From Rothia sp. HMSC078H08 (GTDB taxonomy: Bacteria; Actinomycetota; Actinomycetes; Actinomycetales; Micrococcaceae), in the NCBI RefSeq assembly GCF_001808955.1, contig NZ_KV795256.1:76935-123246 (forward strand): 46,312 bases of DNA, written 5' to 3'. The translations under genes were made by a program, and so were the position numbers. Below are positions 24,279 to 32,682 of the stretch, one piece after another. The notes under the pieces were generated by a model. The model was not told the origin of the DNA, searched no databases, and saw only the letters and a list, made by a program, of their open reading frames with translations. Each line of letters begins with the position of its first letter. Within the stretch, counting starts at the first letter, position 1.

Positions 24279-27200
24279 ATGTCTTCATTCTTCGCCCCAC
24301 GAGGTGCCCCACACCATTCTGATACCCCGCGCCACCCGGCGAGCGCCCGCGCGCTCAGCCTTTCCCTGTTGCTGGGTTTGAGCCCGCTTGCAGGTATCAC
24401 TCCGGCGGCGCTGGCGGCGCCTCAAGAAACACCCGCCCAGAACGCGCCTGCCCAGAACAAACCTGCGCAGAACGAACCTGCGCAGAACACTCCCGTGCAG
24501 GGTGCTAAGCAGGATGCTTCCCTGCCGACCCTGCGCGTGTCCAGCGGCTCCCTCGACATTCTTCACGGCGGTACCGTGCACGTGGAGGGTACCGGGCTGA
24601 GCCCCGAGTTCTTGGCGCATCATGAGCTGCGTAGCCTCACGATTGCCCCGAAGGGCTCTTCGACCTACGCTAACCCCTACCAGAAGCTTGATCACCGCGG
24701 CCTTGTCTTTGACGCCCCGAAACCGGCTGCTGACGGCAGTTTCAGCGCTGACCTGACGGTTCCGGCGAATAGCCTGCCGGCAAACCTGGAGTACGAGGTT
24801 ATTCTCACCTACCGCCCCGTAGATGAGGCGCACCCCTATGCGTGGAATACTGAGGATCGCGTCCGTACGGCGCTGCCGGTGGAGTTCAACCTCCCGAAGG
24901 CGCAGCTCCCCTCCATCACCTATGATGTTTCGGCTATTTCTGAGGAGCAGATTGCTTCCGGTCAGCCGATTGAGGTGACGCTGACGGGTACCGGTTTTCA
25001 GGATGTCAGCTCCGTGAAGTTCACCCTATCCGAGCATGATGAGCAGGGAAAGGTCACGAACGATAATGTGGCTTCGCTTGGTGAGCTGAAGGCACCGGAT
25101 ACGGAAGAGAATCAGCGCATTTTCAAGGGCCTGATTCCTAACGGCTATTTCCAGAAGAAGGTCACTATCCCTGCGGGAGTCTTGAAGTCCGGTAAGGGAT
25201 ATTCCCTGGGTGTTTCCGGTGTAGAAACCCACGGGTGGAATAAGCTGACGCGTAAGTTCCCCTTCGTTCCGGTGGGCAATAACCCTGCGCGCATGGCGTA
25301 TCAGGATAATTCGTTCAGGAATACCCTGCCGAAGGTATCTGTTGCTGCGCAGGATTTTGATCCCGGTCAGGACCGCGTCTATAAGGTGACTATTTCTAAT
25401 ATTTCACCCGAGGTTGACCTGGGGTACTACATTGACTCTGTGTCGATTTATAACGCTACCTCTGGTGAGCAGGGATATTTTGCGAGGAATGATGTAGCGG
25501 GTCAATACTATAAGCGTGACGAGCTGGTAACCCGCAATGCTGACGGCACTCTGACCGTGGAGGTTGAGTATAAGGCTCATGGTGATTCCTACAATAGGCC
25601 TTCTTCTCGCGGTTCGATGGCTGAAGTGCGTGTGGTGTTCTCGGACTCTCAGTATTCGTACGGTAGCCATAAGTTCACGGTGAGCGCGCAGCTTCCGATG
25701 GCGCCTCTTGCCGCTGATGCTGTTGATTCGGAGAACCCGGGGAATGTTGAGTTGAAGGTGACTTCGGGAACCCTCAATATTTCTCAGGGCGGTACGGTGT
25801 CGGTGACGACTTCCCCGTTGAGCCCCGAGTTCCGTAAGAAGTACACTTTCTACGAGCTGGCTCTGGTGCAGCGCGGGTCGGTGTACGTGTATGCGGAGCA
25901 CAATAGTTATGAGCCTCTCGACGAGTACGGCGGAATGCTCAAGGATTTGGTGCATCAGGTGCGGGAGAACCCGGACGGTAGCCTCACCTACACGTTTAAG
26001 GTTCCCCCGCAGTACGTTGAGGCTGCCGACGGTGAGCTCTTCGATGTGGTGATGACGTACTACCCGTCGGATGAAACTGAGCCGGAACCTTCGAGTAGGT
26101 CGAACCGTTTGTATGCCCGCGCCCATATTGATGTGGTTCAGGAAGCGCAGCCGACCCGTGGAACCTACACCTTCAGTCAGTCCGCTATCGATAACCCGTG
26201 GAAGGATACGACGCTGCGGGTTGAGGGACGCCATATCCTCTCCCAGGCTAGTGAAATGGTTGGTAATGATTGGCCGGTCATCGCTATCTATGAGGCTGAC
26301 CCTGCAACGGGAAAGATGGTGGGTGAGCCTGTGTTCACTCAGCGGGATGACTACACGTACTACGGGGTTAACACCAGGTGGTTCCGCAATAACTATTTCA
26401 GTGCGGAGCTGAAGATTCCTGCGGGTACGTTGAAGCCGGGCAAGCTCTACTTTATTGGTATGTATGGGAACGGGTTGCCTTACCCCGGCATGGAAGATTC
26501 TCCGGGTTCTATGCTGAATGATGTTGCGGAGTTCCTTCCGGTGCATTCTCCCGAGCAGGACTCTGCGGGGCCCACGCTGCACCTTGGGTCGGTGGGGCTG
26601 AACCCGTACGCGCGGACGAACTTGTTTACGGCGCGCACTACCGGGCTCTCTGCACCGGGTGAAGGATCGTACCGCCTCTCGGTGCAGCATGTTGATGAGC
26701 AGGGGCGTTTGACCGGTCAGACGGTGTTCCAGCAGGCGATTCCCGCTGATCGCATCCAGGATGGCAGGGTGGAGCTGAATCTGACGATTGATCAGCAGCT
26801 GAGCTATTCGGGCGCTTATCGTCTGGTCTTGGAGAAGGTCACCCCCGGTAAGGATGGTGCTGGCGAGTCGGTGGAGCAGCTTGCTGTCGAGGATATTCCT
26901 CTGAAGCTGACGCGTGAGGATGAGTTGCAGGCGGCTGAGCAGTGGTTTGCTGAGCGTGATATTTTGCCTAATCCTTCGCCGATGTCCTGGCATAGCGGTA
27001 TGACGCGCCACGATGTGACGGTGTCGCTGTACCGTCTGGCGGGTTCCCCGAAGGTTGAGCTGCCTGCTTTTAGCCCGTACGCGGATGTGGCAACAAGCGA
27101 CCCGGACTACGCCGCGTACATTTGGGCTCGTCAGAGGGGCATTACCTTCGGCTGGATTGATGGTAAGTTCCACCCGGAGGTGAAGCTTTCGGCCCCGTCG

Positions 27201-27518
27201 ACGGTGGCGTTCCTGTACAGGTATCAGAAGGCGATGGGTCAGGCCATTCCGAAGGCACCGACCTCTGCCTCGCTGCCGAAGAACAGTAGCCTGCCGGGCA
27301 ATAATGACGCGCCCCGGAGTGCTAGCGGCTGGCAGCATAAGGTTCGTCAGGGTAGCGCTTTCTGGCGTGAGGCTCAGTGGGCTGTTGATCACCGCATGTG
27401 GGGTTACCGCATTGACGGGGAATACGCTTATGAGGACTTTGATAGGTCTTTCGTTTCCGCTGGTGATTTGGCGTTGATGCTCTACCGTTTGGAGCACGGC
27501 GGCAGCCACCTCAGGTAG
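24279..27518 (+). CDS. Large exported SLH protein (array gene 3, subgroup A)
   Basis: With 1079 residues, the largest of the array. After a signal peptide (SLLLGLSPLAGITPAALAA) comes a PAQN-type repeat spacer. Extra Ig-like domains follow: a D1-type copy (LRVSSGSLDILHGGTVHVEG, about 87), then IEVTLTGTGFQDVSSVKF (about 230) and a third (about 345). The gene-2-like block D1-D2-D3 follows (from LKVTSGTLNISQGGTVSVTT, about 490). SLH repeats occupy about 877 to the end (SPYADVATSDPDY, WARQRGITFGWIDGKFHPE), ending MLYRLEHGGSHLR. So it looks like a gene-2-type protein with an inserted N-terminal half built from the same domain type. The start is the second ATG after GATGGGATT. It would be secreted and attached through the SLH part; the ligand is unknown. 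Confidence 0.83.
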   Translation: MSSFFAPRGAPHHSDTPRHPASARALSLSLLLGLSPLAGITPAALAAPQETPAQNAPAQNKPAQNEPAQNTPVQGAKQDASLPTLRVSSGSLDILHGGTVHVEGTGLSPEFLAHHELRSLTIAPKGSSTYANPYQKLDHRGLVFDAPKPAADGSFSADLTVPANSLPANLEYEVILTYRPVDEAHPYAWNTEDRVRTALPVEFNLPKAQLPSITYDVSAISEEQIASGQPIEVTLTGTGFQDVSSVKFTLSEHDEQGKVTNDNVASLGELKAPDTEENQRIFKGLIPNGYFQKKVTIPAGVLKSGKGYSLGVSGVETHGWNKLTRKFPFVPVGNNPARMAYQDNSFRNTLPKVSVAAQDFDPGQDRVYKVTISNISPEVDLGYYIDSVSIYNATSGEQGYFARNDVAGQYYKRDELVTRNADGTLTVEVEYKAHGDSYNRPSSRGSMAEVRVVFSDSQYSYGSHKFTVSAQLPMAPLAADAVDSENPGNVELKVTSGTLNISQGGTVSVTTSPLSPEFRKKYTFYELALVQRGSVYVYAEHNSYEPLDEYGGMLKDLVHQVRENPDGSLTYTFKVPPQYVEAADGELFDVVMTYYPSDETEPEPSSRSNRLYARAHIDVVQEAQPTRGTYTFSQSAIDNPWKDTTLRVEGRHILSQASEMVGNDWPVIAIYEADPATGKMVGEPVFTQRDDYTYYGVNTRWFRNNYFSAELKIPAGTLKPGKLYFIGMYGNGLPYPGMEDSPGSMLNDVAEFLPVHSPEQDSAGPTLHLGSVGLNPYARTNLFTARTTGLSAPGEGSYRLSVQHVDEQGRLTGQTVFQQAIPADRIQDGRVELNLTIDQQLSYSGAYRLVLEKVTPGKDGAGESVEQLAVEDIPLKLTREDELQAAEQWFAERDILPNPSPMSWHSGMTRHDVTVSLYRLAGSPKVELPAFSPYADVATSDPDYAAYIWARQRGITFGWIDGKFHPEVKLSAPSTVAFLYRYQKAMGQAIPKAPTSASLPKNSSLPGNNDAPRSASGWQHKVRQGSAFWREAQWAVDHRMWGYRIDGEYAYEDFDRSFVSAGDLALMLYRLEHGGSHLR
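24430..24500. repeat. 15-bp degenerate tandem repeat coding for PAQN spacer
   Basis: About four and a half units of a CCTGCGCAGAACRAA-like 15-base repeat encode APAQNxPAQN in the spacer after the signal peptide of gene 3. The reading frame is kept with each unit gained or lost. Confidence 0.75.
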
Positions 27519-27531
27519 CGCGGTCGTGGTA

Positions 27532-27580
27532 ACCGGTGGGCTGGAATGCTCGACATAGTTCGGCTTTTCAGCCCACCGGT
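27532..27580 (+). terminator. Conserved hairpin after array gene 3
   Basis: ACCGGTGGGCTG (27532-27543) pairs fully with CAGCCCACCGGT (27569-27580). The loop region is nearly identical to that after gene 2, and the one stem difference keeps pairing. A duplicated, structure-conserved element. Confidence 0.62.
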
Positions 27581-27759
27581 GTTGCTTCTGTTTTTCTTCC
27601 CTGCCTCTGCGAGTTCTTGTGCCCGACACCGGGCTTTACGGGGCTTCTTCTCCCCTGTTCGAGGTTTTTCTTCTCACGCTTTATCCGCTCAACTTCTTCA
27701 CTTGCTTCGTCTACTCGCTCGCTTCACTCACCGTACAGTTTTTTGTAGATGGGATAATG

Positions 27760-29805
27760 ATGTCTTCATTCTTCACACCACGAGGCGCCCGGTGCCGCTC
27801 AACTGCGCCGCGCCACCCGGCGAGCGCCCGCGCGCTCAGCCTGTCATTACTGCTGGGTTTGAGCCCGCTTGCCGGTATCACCCCGGCGGCACTCGCAACG
27901 CCGGCACAGGCTACACCTGAGCAGCAGGCGCAGCCGGCGCAGGCGACCCCCGCCTCCCCCGCTGCAACTCAAGAAGATGCTGACGAACCCACGTATTCGC
28001 TTCCGGAGGTAGATGAATCTCGCCATCCTGAAATGGAAGGGTTTACAGTCTCTCCCGAGACTCTCAACATTACTCGAGGAGGCACCGTCACGCTGACGAC
28101 GCCTCCGCTCAGTGCTGAATTCCGTCAGAATTACGAATTCTACGAATTTTCTCTGGTTGATCGCGGTTCTTCGTACTTCAAAGCCGCGCATGCCCGCATT
28201 GACGGATATGCCTACTTTGGCTACCTCTTTGACCGTGAGCCCAACCCGAAGCAGATGGTAGAAAACCCAGACGGGAGCTACACCTTCTTCCTCAATATTG
28301 GGCCGTACATTATTGAGGCTAATGAAGGCACTCTTTTCGACGTCATTTTGACGTACCACAAGAAGGGCCACCGGGAGGATTTTTGGCCGTCCGAATTCCG
28401 TTTTGTGGCGCGTGCACCTATTAATGTTGTGCAGGACCCTAAGCCGACTGAGACGACGTACATTTTCAGTGTGCCCGCAATTGATGACCCGTGGAAGGAT
28501 ACGACTCTGACGATTGAGGGGTTCCATATCCTTACGAGCGGTAGTCGAGAGGGCAAGGATGGCCCCGCGCTTCTGGCTTTTTATGAAGTCGACCCGAAGA
28601 CCGGAAAGATTGTAGGCGAACCAGAATTCACCACTCGGATTCCGTACCCGGCTTCCCGTAGTGGAGAGCGCGTTTATTTCCTGAATTGGCATTTTAAGAC
28701 GTCTATTACGATTCCTGGGGGAACGCTTAAGCCGGGTAAGGTCTATAAGATTGGTTTCTACGGTAAAGACCGTCCGGAGGATGAGAATTACCCCGGTGAG
28801 TTGCTGAATGATGTTGCAGATTTCATCCCGGTACGTTCGCTTAATAAGGAATCGGCTAGCCCTGAGATGTTTCTGAAGGCTACGACGGTGAGCCCTTATG
28901 ATGAGGAAAATATCCTTCAGGTACGCGCCGTCGGCTTGAAGAAGCAGCCTGGGGTCTCTTACCGTTTCTCGATGCAGCATGTTGACGCGCAGGGACTTCT
29001 GGCCAGTCAGAAAACGCTGGTGCAGGAGATTGCTGCTGAGAACATCCATGACGGCACGGTGGATGAGAAGCTGAACGTCCCCGGTGCGCCGCTGAATTAT
29101 GACGGCTCGTACAGGCTCTTCTTGGAAAAGGTGACTGCCGGCAAGGACGGTACGGTTGAGTCGGTTGAGCAGCTTACTTCGAAGGATCTACAGCTGCAGT
29201 TTACGAAGAATAAGGAGGTCAACGCCGCCTGGGCATGGTTTAAGCGCCGTCAGGTTCTTCCTGAGTTTTCTTCTTTGAGTGAGGGACGCGATATGACGCG
29301 CCGCGATGTGACGGTGGCATTGTACCGCCTGGCGGGTTCCCCGAAGGTTGAGCTTCCGGCGACGAGCCCTTATGGAGATATCGCTCCGGATGATCCGGAC
29401 TACGCCGCGTATATTTGGGCTCGTCAGAAGGGCATTACGTTCGGTTGGGCGGATGGGAATTTCCACCCGGAGATGAACATGCACAATTATTCGACGGCGG
29501 CGTTCCTGTATAGGTATCAGCGTTCGCGCGGTAAGGTGTCTCCCGGCTCGCCGACTGCCGCACCGCAGTCTCGTAACGGTAGCCTGCCGGGGTCGGATGA
29601 ATCTGAGGTGAGCGCTAACCCATGGGTTCTGGATTTGGAGGAGGGTAGCGCTTTCTGGCGTGAATCTCGGTGGGCTGTTCAGCAACGCATTTGGGGCTAC
29701 ACCGGGGATTGGGAACACGAACGCTTTTTCATGGAGACAACGTCCGTCTATGACTTGGCGTTGATGCTGTACCGCATGGAGCACGGCGGCAGCCACCTCA
29801 AGTAG
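27760..29805 (+). CDS. Exported multi-domain SLH protein (array gene 4, subgroup A)
   Basis: 681 residues. The signal peptide (SLSLLLGLSPLAGITPAALA) is nearly identical to that of gene 3, then a Gln/Pro/Ala spacer. D1 begins FTVSPETLNITRGGTVTLTT (about 96), D2 TLTIEGFHILTSGSREG (about 246, ending IPGGTLKPGKVYKIGFYG) and D3 LQVRAVGLKKQPGVSYRFSM (about 385). SLH repeats run from about 480 (MTRRDVTVALYRLAGSPKV; SPYGDIAPDDPDYAAYIWA; GWADGNFHPEMNMHNYSTAA), ending MEHGGSHLK. The frame is open 47 codons further upstream, but the ATG at 27760 with GATGGGATAATG ahead matches the other copies. It is followed by a hairpin region. It is probably monocistronic. Confidence 0.83.
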   Translation: MSSFFTPRGARCRSTAPRHPASARALSLSLLLGLSPLAGITPAALATPAQATPEQQAQPAQATPASPAATQEDADEPTYSLPEVDESRHPEMEGFTVSPETLNITRGGTVTLTTPPLSAEFRQNYEFYEFSLVDRGSSYFKAAHARIDGYAYFGYLFDREPNPKQMVENPDGSYTFFLNIGPYIIEANEGTLFDVILTYHKKGHREDFWPSEFRFVARAPINVVQDPKPTETTYIFSVPAIDDPWKDTTLTIEGFHILTSGSREGKDGPALLAFYEVDPKTGKIVGEPEFTTRIPYPASRSGERVYFLNWHFKTSITIPGGTLKPGKVYKIGFYGKDRPEDENYPGELLNDVADFIPVRSLNKESASPEMFLKATTVSPYDEENILQVRAVGLKKQPGVSYRFSMQHVDAQGLLASQKTLVQEIAAENIHDGTVDEKLNVPGAPLNYDGSYRLFLEKVTAGKDGTVESVEQLTSKDLQLQFTKNKEVNAAWAWFKRRQVLPEFSSLSEGRDMTRRDVTVALYRLAGSPKVELPATSPYGDIAPDDPDYAAYIWARQKGITFGWADGNFHPEMNMHNYSTAAFLYRYQRSRGKVSPGSPTAAPQSRNGSLPGSDESEVSANPWVLDLEEGSAFWRESRWAVQQRIWGYTGDWEHERFFMETTSVYDLALMLYRMEHGGSHLK

Positions 29806-29897
29806 TTGCCCTGAAATAGTTATTCCTGAAGTAGCTATTTGAGAGTCGTCCCCTGCGGCCACACGGCATATTGTTGTGTTGCTTTACAATCGGTGAT

Positions 29898-29944
29898 GGC
29901 GGGCTGAAATTTTCGGGCTGATTCGCCCGACTTTTCAGCCCGCC
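29898..29944 (+). terminator. Nested hairpin after array gene 4
   Basis: A 12-bp outer stem and a 6-bp inner stem, with the same CAGCCC core as the hairpins after genes 2 and 3. No clear T-run follows, so its action as terminator is likely but not proved. Confidence 0.55.
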
Positions 29945-30042
29945 AGCACTTTCGCTAAGACGCGCTGTGCGCCCCCCCTTTCTACTCAACTTTTCGTTCA
30001 TTTCTCCCCTTCCACTCAACGTTTTCCCTCACTCGCTTCAAT

Positions 30043-30126
30043 CACCGTACAGAATGCCACTGTGCAGAAAACCACCCTGCAAAAACCACCGTGTAAAGCC
30101 GCGGTATAGAAAGCACAGTGCAGAAC
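30043..30126. repeat. Degenerate 13-15-bp tandem repeats before array gene 5
   Basis: Units: CACCGTACAGAATG, CCACTGTGCAGAAAA, CCACCCTGCAAAAA, CCACCGTGTAAAG, CCGCGGTATAGAAAG, CACAGTGCAGAAC. Genes 3 and 4 have a single such unit (CACCGTATAAA, CACCGTACAGT) at the same place. Confidence 0.7.
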
Positions 30127-30142
30127 ATTAGATGGGATAACC

Positions 30143-32263
30143 GTGTCTTCTTTCTTCCGACCAACCACAGTTCAGGGCGCTAAGACGCCTGCCCAGAAAA
30201 TCCGCATTCAAAATGCCCAGAGTAAAAAGGCAATCAGCCTCTCCCTGTTGCTGGGCATGACCCCGGCGCTGGCGGTCACCCCTGCTGCGCATGCTGATGC
30301 GGCACAGACGAAACCCGCACAGGTGGAGCCTGCTCAAGCGGATCCGGCGAGCCCCGTCTCCCCTGCCGCATCGTTGCAGGCAACCCCCGTAGCTACCGTC
30401 CCCGGCGCCGCTGAGGCGGATGCCGCAACCGGTATTAGCGATGCTGACAAGATTGATTTGAAGGTCACCACCGGCACTCTCAATATTTCTCAGGGCGGCA
30501 CGGTGTCCGTGACGACTTCCCCGTTGACCCCCGAGTTCCGTAAGAAGTACAAGCTCTTCCAGTTCGGCCTCGTGAACCGTGGTACCGGTTACGAGTGGTC
30601 CCGTACCGGCGAGGCAACCCAGAATCCCCTGTACAGCGGCAGGGTCGATCATCTTCGAGAAGACGGTATCGTCCACGACAACCCGGACGGGAGCATCACC
30701 TTCACCTTCGAGGTCAAGAAGCAGACCATCCGGGCAACCCCTTCGCCTGCCCTTGACGTGGTGCTGACCTACTATCCGGCGGGCGAGCGCGAACCGAACG
30801 CCGAGGAGTATGAGGACCCCCGCCTTACTGCCCGCACTCCGCTCAGCCTGACTCAGGACCCTGAGCCGGATCATACTACTTATGTGTACAGCATGCCGGC
30901 GATTGATAATCCCTGGGTTGATACGCAGCTGACGATTGAGGGCTACCATATTCTCTCTAAGCAGCTTCTTGAGCCGGGGAGTGCCCCAGCATATCTGATG
31001 CTGTATGAGGTTGACCCCGCCACGGGTTTGATGGTGGGCAAGCCCGTTTTCACTCATGCAGTTCGTTATACGGATTGCGGTGAATACTATTGCTGGAGCT
31101 TCCTCAACAACTATTTCTCTGCGGATGTGACAATTCCTGCGGGTACTCTGCGACCGGGCAAGTCGTACATGATCGGCGTCTACAGCGGCTTCTTCCCGAA
31201 TCCGGATGAGGAGAAGGTACCCGGTAGCCTTTTGACGGATGTTGCCCCGTTTATTCCGGTGCGCTCGCCCAACTCGAACACCGAGGTGAAGGATGCCGCC
31301 CCGGTTCTGCGCGTTGAGCCGCAGCAGATGGACCAATATCGTTCTGATTCACCGCAGGTGAGCCCCTATTGGGAGAAGAACACGTTGCAGGTGCGTGCCG
31401 TGAACCTGCCAAAGCTCACTGAGGGCCATTACCGTTTCTCTATGCAGGCTACGGATGCTTCTGGCAATCTGACCGGCCAGAAGGCGCTGGAGCAGGATAT
31501 TGCGGCTGACCGCATCCAGAGCGGTTACACGGAGGCGACGCTCACTGTTCCCGGTGAGGCGCTGAATTATCAGGGCGGTTACAAGCTGGTGGTGGAGAAG
31601 GTTCTTCCCGGTCAGGGTGGTGCCGCGGATTCTGTACAGCAGGTTGTTTCTACTGACATTGATTTGGTGGTGAACGCGTTTGAGGAGCGGGAGGCTGCGA
31701 AGAGGTGGTACAAGGCTCAGCAGCTTCCCAAGTCAGAGCTCTATTATTCTGAGAATATGACGCGCCGTGATCTGACGGTGGCTCTCTATATGTTGGCGGG
31801 TTCGCCGAAGGTTGAGCTTCCGGAGACCAGCCCGTATCCGGATGTTCAGCCCAACGACCCGGACTACGCCGCATATATTTGGGCTCGCCAGAAGGGCATT
31901 ACGTTCGGTTGGATTGATGGTAGTTTCCACCCGGATGCGAAGGTTTACGATTCTTCGGCGGTGGCGTTCCTGTATAGGTATCAGAGGGCGCAGGGTAAGG
32001 TTCCTGCGGCGAAACCTCGTCCTGTTTCTTCGGCGTCAAAGAAGAGTAGCCTGCCGGGTGGTTCTTCTGAACGTGGGTGGAATACTGTTCTCGGCTGGCA
32101 TTACTCGTTCCATAAGGAGTCCCAGTGGGCGATTGATCAGCACATTTGGGGTTATATCAGCGAACAGTCTACCTATGAGGCGTATGGGCAGTCGTTTATT
32201 GGGCACACGGAACTCGCTACGATGCTGTACCGCATGGAGCACGGCGGCAGCCGTCTCACATAG
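30143..32263 (+). CDS. Exported multi-domain SLH protein (array gene 5, subgroup A)
   Basis: 706 residues, starting with GTG behind GATGGGATAACC. The signal (AISLSLLLGMTPALAVTPAAHA) follows a longer basic N-region. An Ala/Pro spacer is followed by D1 (LKVTTGTLNISQGGTVSVTT, about 110), D2 (QLTIEGYHILSKQLL, about 262, with a CGEYYC motif, ending IPAGTLRPGKSYMIGVYSG) and D3 (LQVRAVNLPKLTEGHYRFSM, about 414). SLH repeats occupy about 509 to the end (MTRRDLTVALYMLAGSPKV; SPYPDVQPNDPDYAAYIWA; GWIDGSFHPDAKVYDSSAV), ending MEHGGSRLT. It is the last of subgroup A. No catalytic motif is apparent. Confidence 0.83.
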   Translation: MSSFFRPTTVQGAKTPAQKIRIQNAQSKKAISLSLLLGMTPALAVTPAAHADAAQTKPAQVEPAQADPASPVSPAASLQATPVATVPGAAEADAATGISDADKIDLKVTTGTLNISQGGTVSVTTSPLTPEFRKKYKLFQFGLVNRGTGYEWSRTGEATQNPLYSGRVDHLREDGIVHDNPDGSITFTFEVKKQTIRATPSPALDVVLTYYPAGEREPNAEEYEDPRLTARTPLSLTQDPEPDHTTYVYSMPAIDNPWVDTQLTIEGYHILSKQLLEPGSAPAYLMLYEVDPATGLMVGKPVFTHAVRYTDCGEYYCWSFLNNYFSADVTIPAGTLRPGKSYMIGVYSGFFPNPDEEKVPGSLLTDVAPFIPVRSPNSNTEVKDAAPVLRVEPQQMDQYRSDSPQVSPYWEKNTLQVRAVNLPKLTEGHYRFSMQATDASGNLTGQKALEQDIAADRIQSGYTEATLTVPGEALNYQGGYKLVVEKVLPGQGGAADSVQQVVSTDIDLVVNAFEEREAAKRWYKAQQLPKSELYYSENMTRRDLTVALYMLAGSPKVELPETSPYPDVQPNDPDYAAYIWARQKGITFGWIDGSFHPDAKVYDSSAVAFLYRYQRAQGKVPAAKPRPVSSASKKSSLPGGSSERGWNTVLGWHYSFHKESQWAIDQHIWGYISEQSTYEAYGQSFIGHTELATMLYRMEHGGSRLT

Positions 32264-32682
32264 TGTCTCGCCGTGGCGTTAGCTATTTTGGTTGGCTTTC
32301 GTCAAATAGGCGACTTTATGGCTCTGTTTATGTGCCACTTTTATTGTGGGTGACTTTTATGTTGCCTTGCCCACCGCATTGTGAATATTCTCAACCTGCA
32401 GAGGTTGCATAGGTGCGAATTTTTCGAATGCGGTGGGTTTTTTACGCTTTCTTTTTTGTACAGTGACCAGTGTTTGTGCTTATCAGCACACTATTTAGGC
32501 ATATTTTCCACGTCATGCACATACTTTTTAAAGCTATACTTCACCTTAAGACATGCGATAAAACACACAGGCATTTTTCGCACTGATGACCTTTCAGGTT
32601 CCAGCACGTCTTAACTATTTGCTACGGTGTTTATGCGCACCACACTCGATGCGTGACACCGATAAAAACTGATTGGATAACA
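32264..32682. other. Region between array genes 5 and 6
   Basis: 419 bases with no credible gene. A strong terminator lies at 32370-32443. After it comes an AT-rich stretch (32450-32620) in which TATACT (about 32540) is a possible -10 for gene 6, without a convincing -35. Confidence 0.45.
32370..32443 (+). terminator. Terminator of array gene 5
   Basis: CCCACCGCATT (32370-32380) pairs with AATGCGGTGGG (32427-32437), followed by TTTTTT. The loop carries a smaller hairpin (CAACCTGCAGAGGTTG). Confidence 0.88.

Larger units (their letters stand above)
29806..30142. other. Region between array genes 4 and 5
   Basis: 337 bases. It contains a nested hairpin (29898-29944: GGCGGGCTGAAA with TTTCAGCCCGCC, enclosing TCGGGC/GCCCGA) related to the hairpins after genes 2 and 3. 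A pyrimidine-rich leader follows, then a run of about six degenerate 13-15-base repeats (30043-30126). Confidence 0.6.

Noticed and set aside
25404..27629. Open frame of 741 codons on the minus strand opposite array gene 3
   Set aside because: Arg, His and Leu-rich translation with no signal, domain or ribosome site. It exists because the codon use of the sense gene avoids stops on the other strand. Similar antisense frames opposite array genes 5, 6, 8 and 10 are rejected for the same reason.
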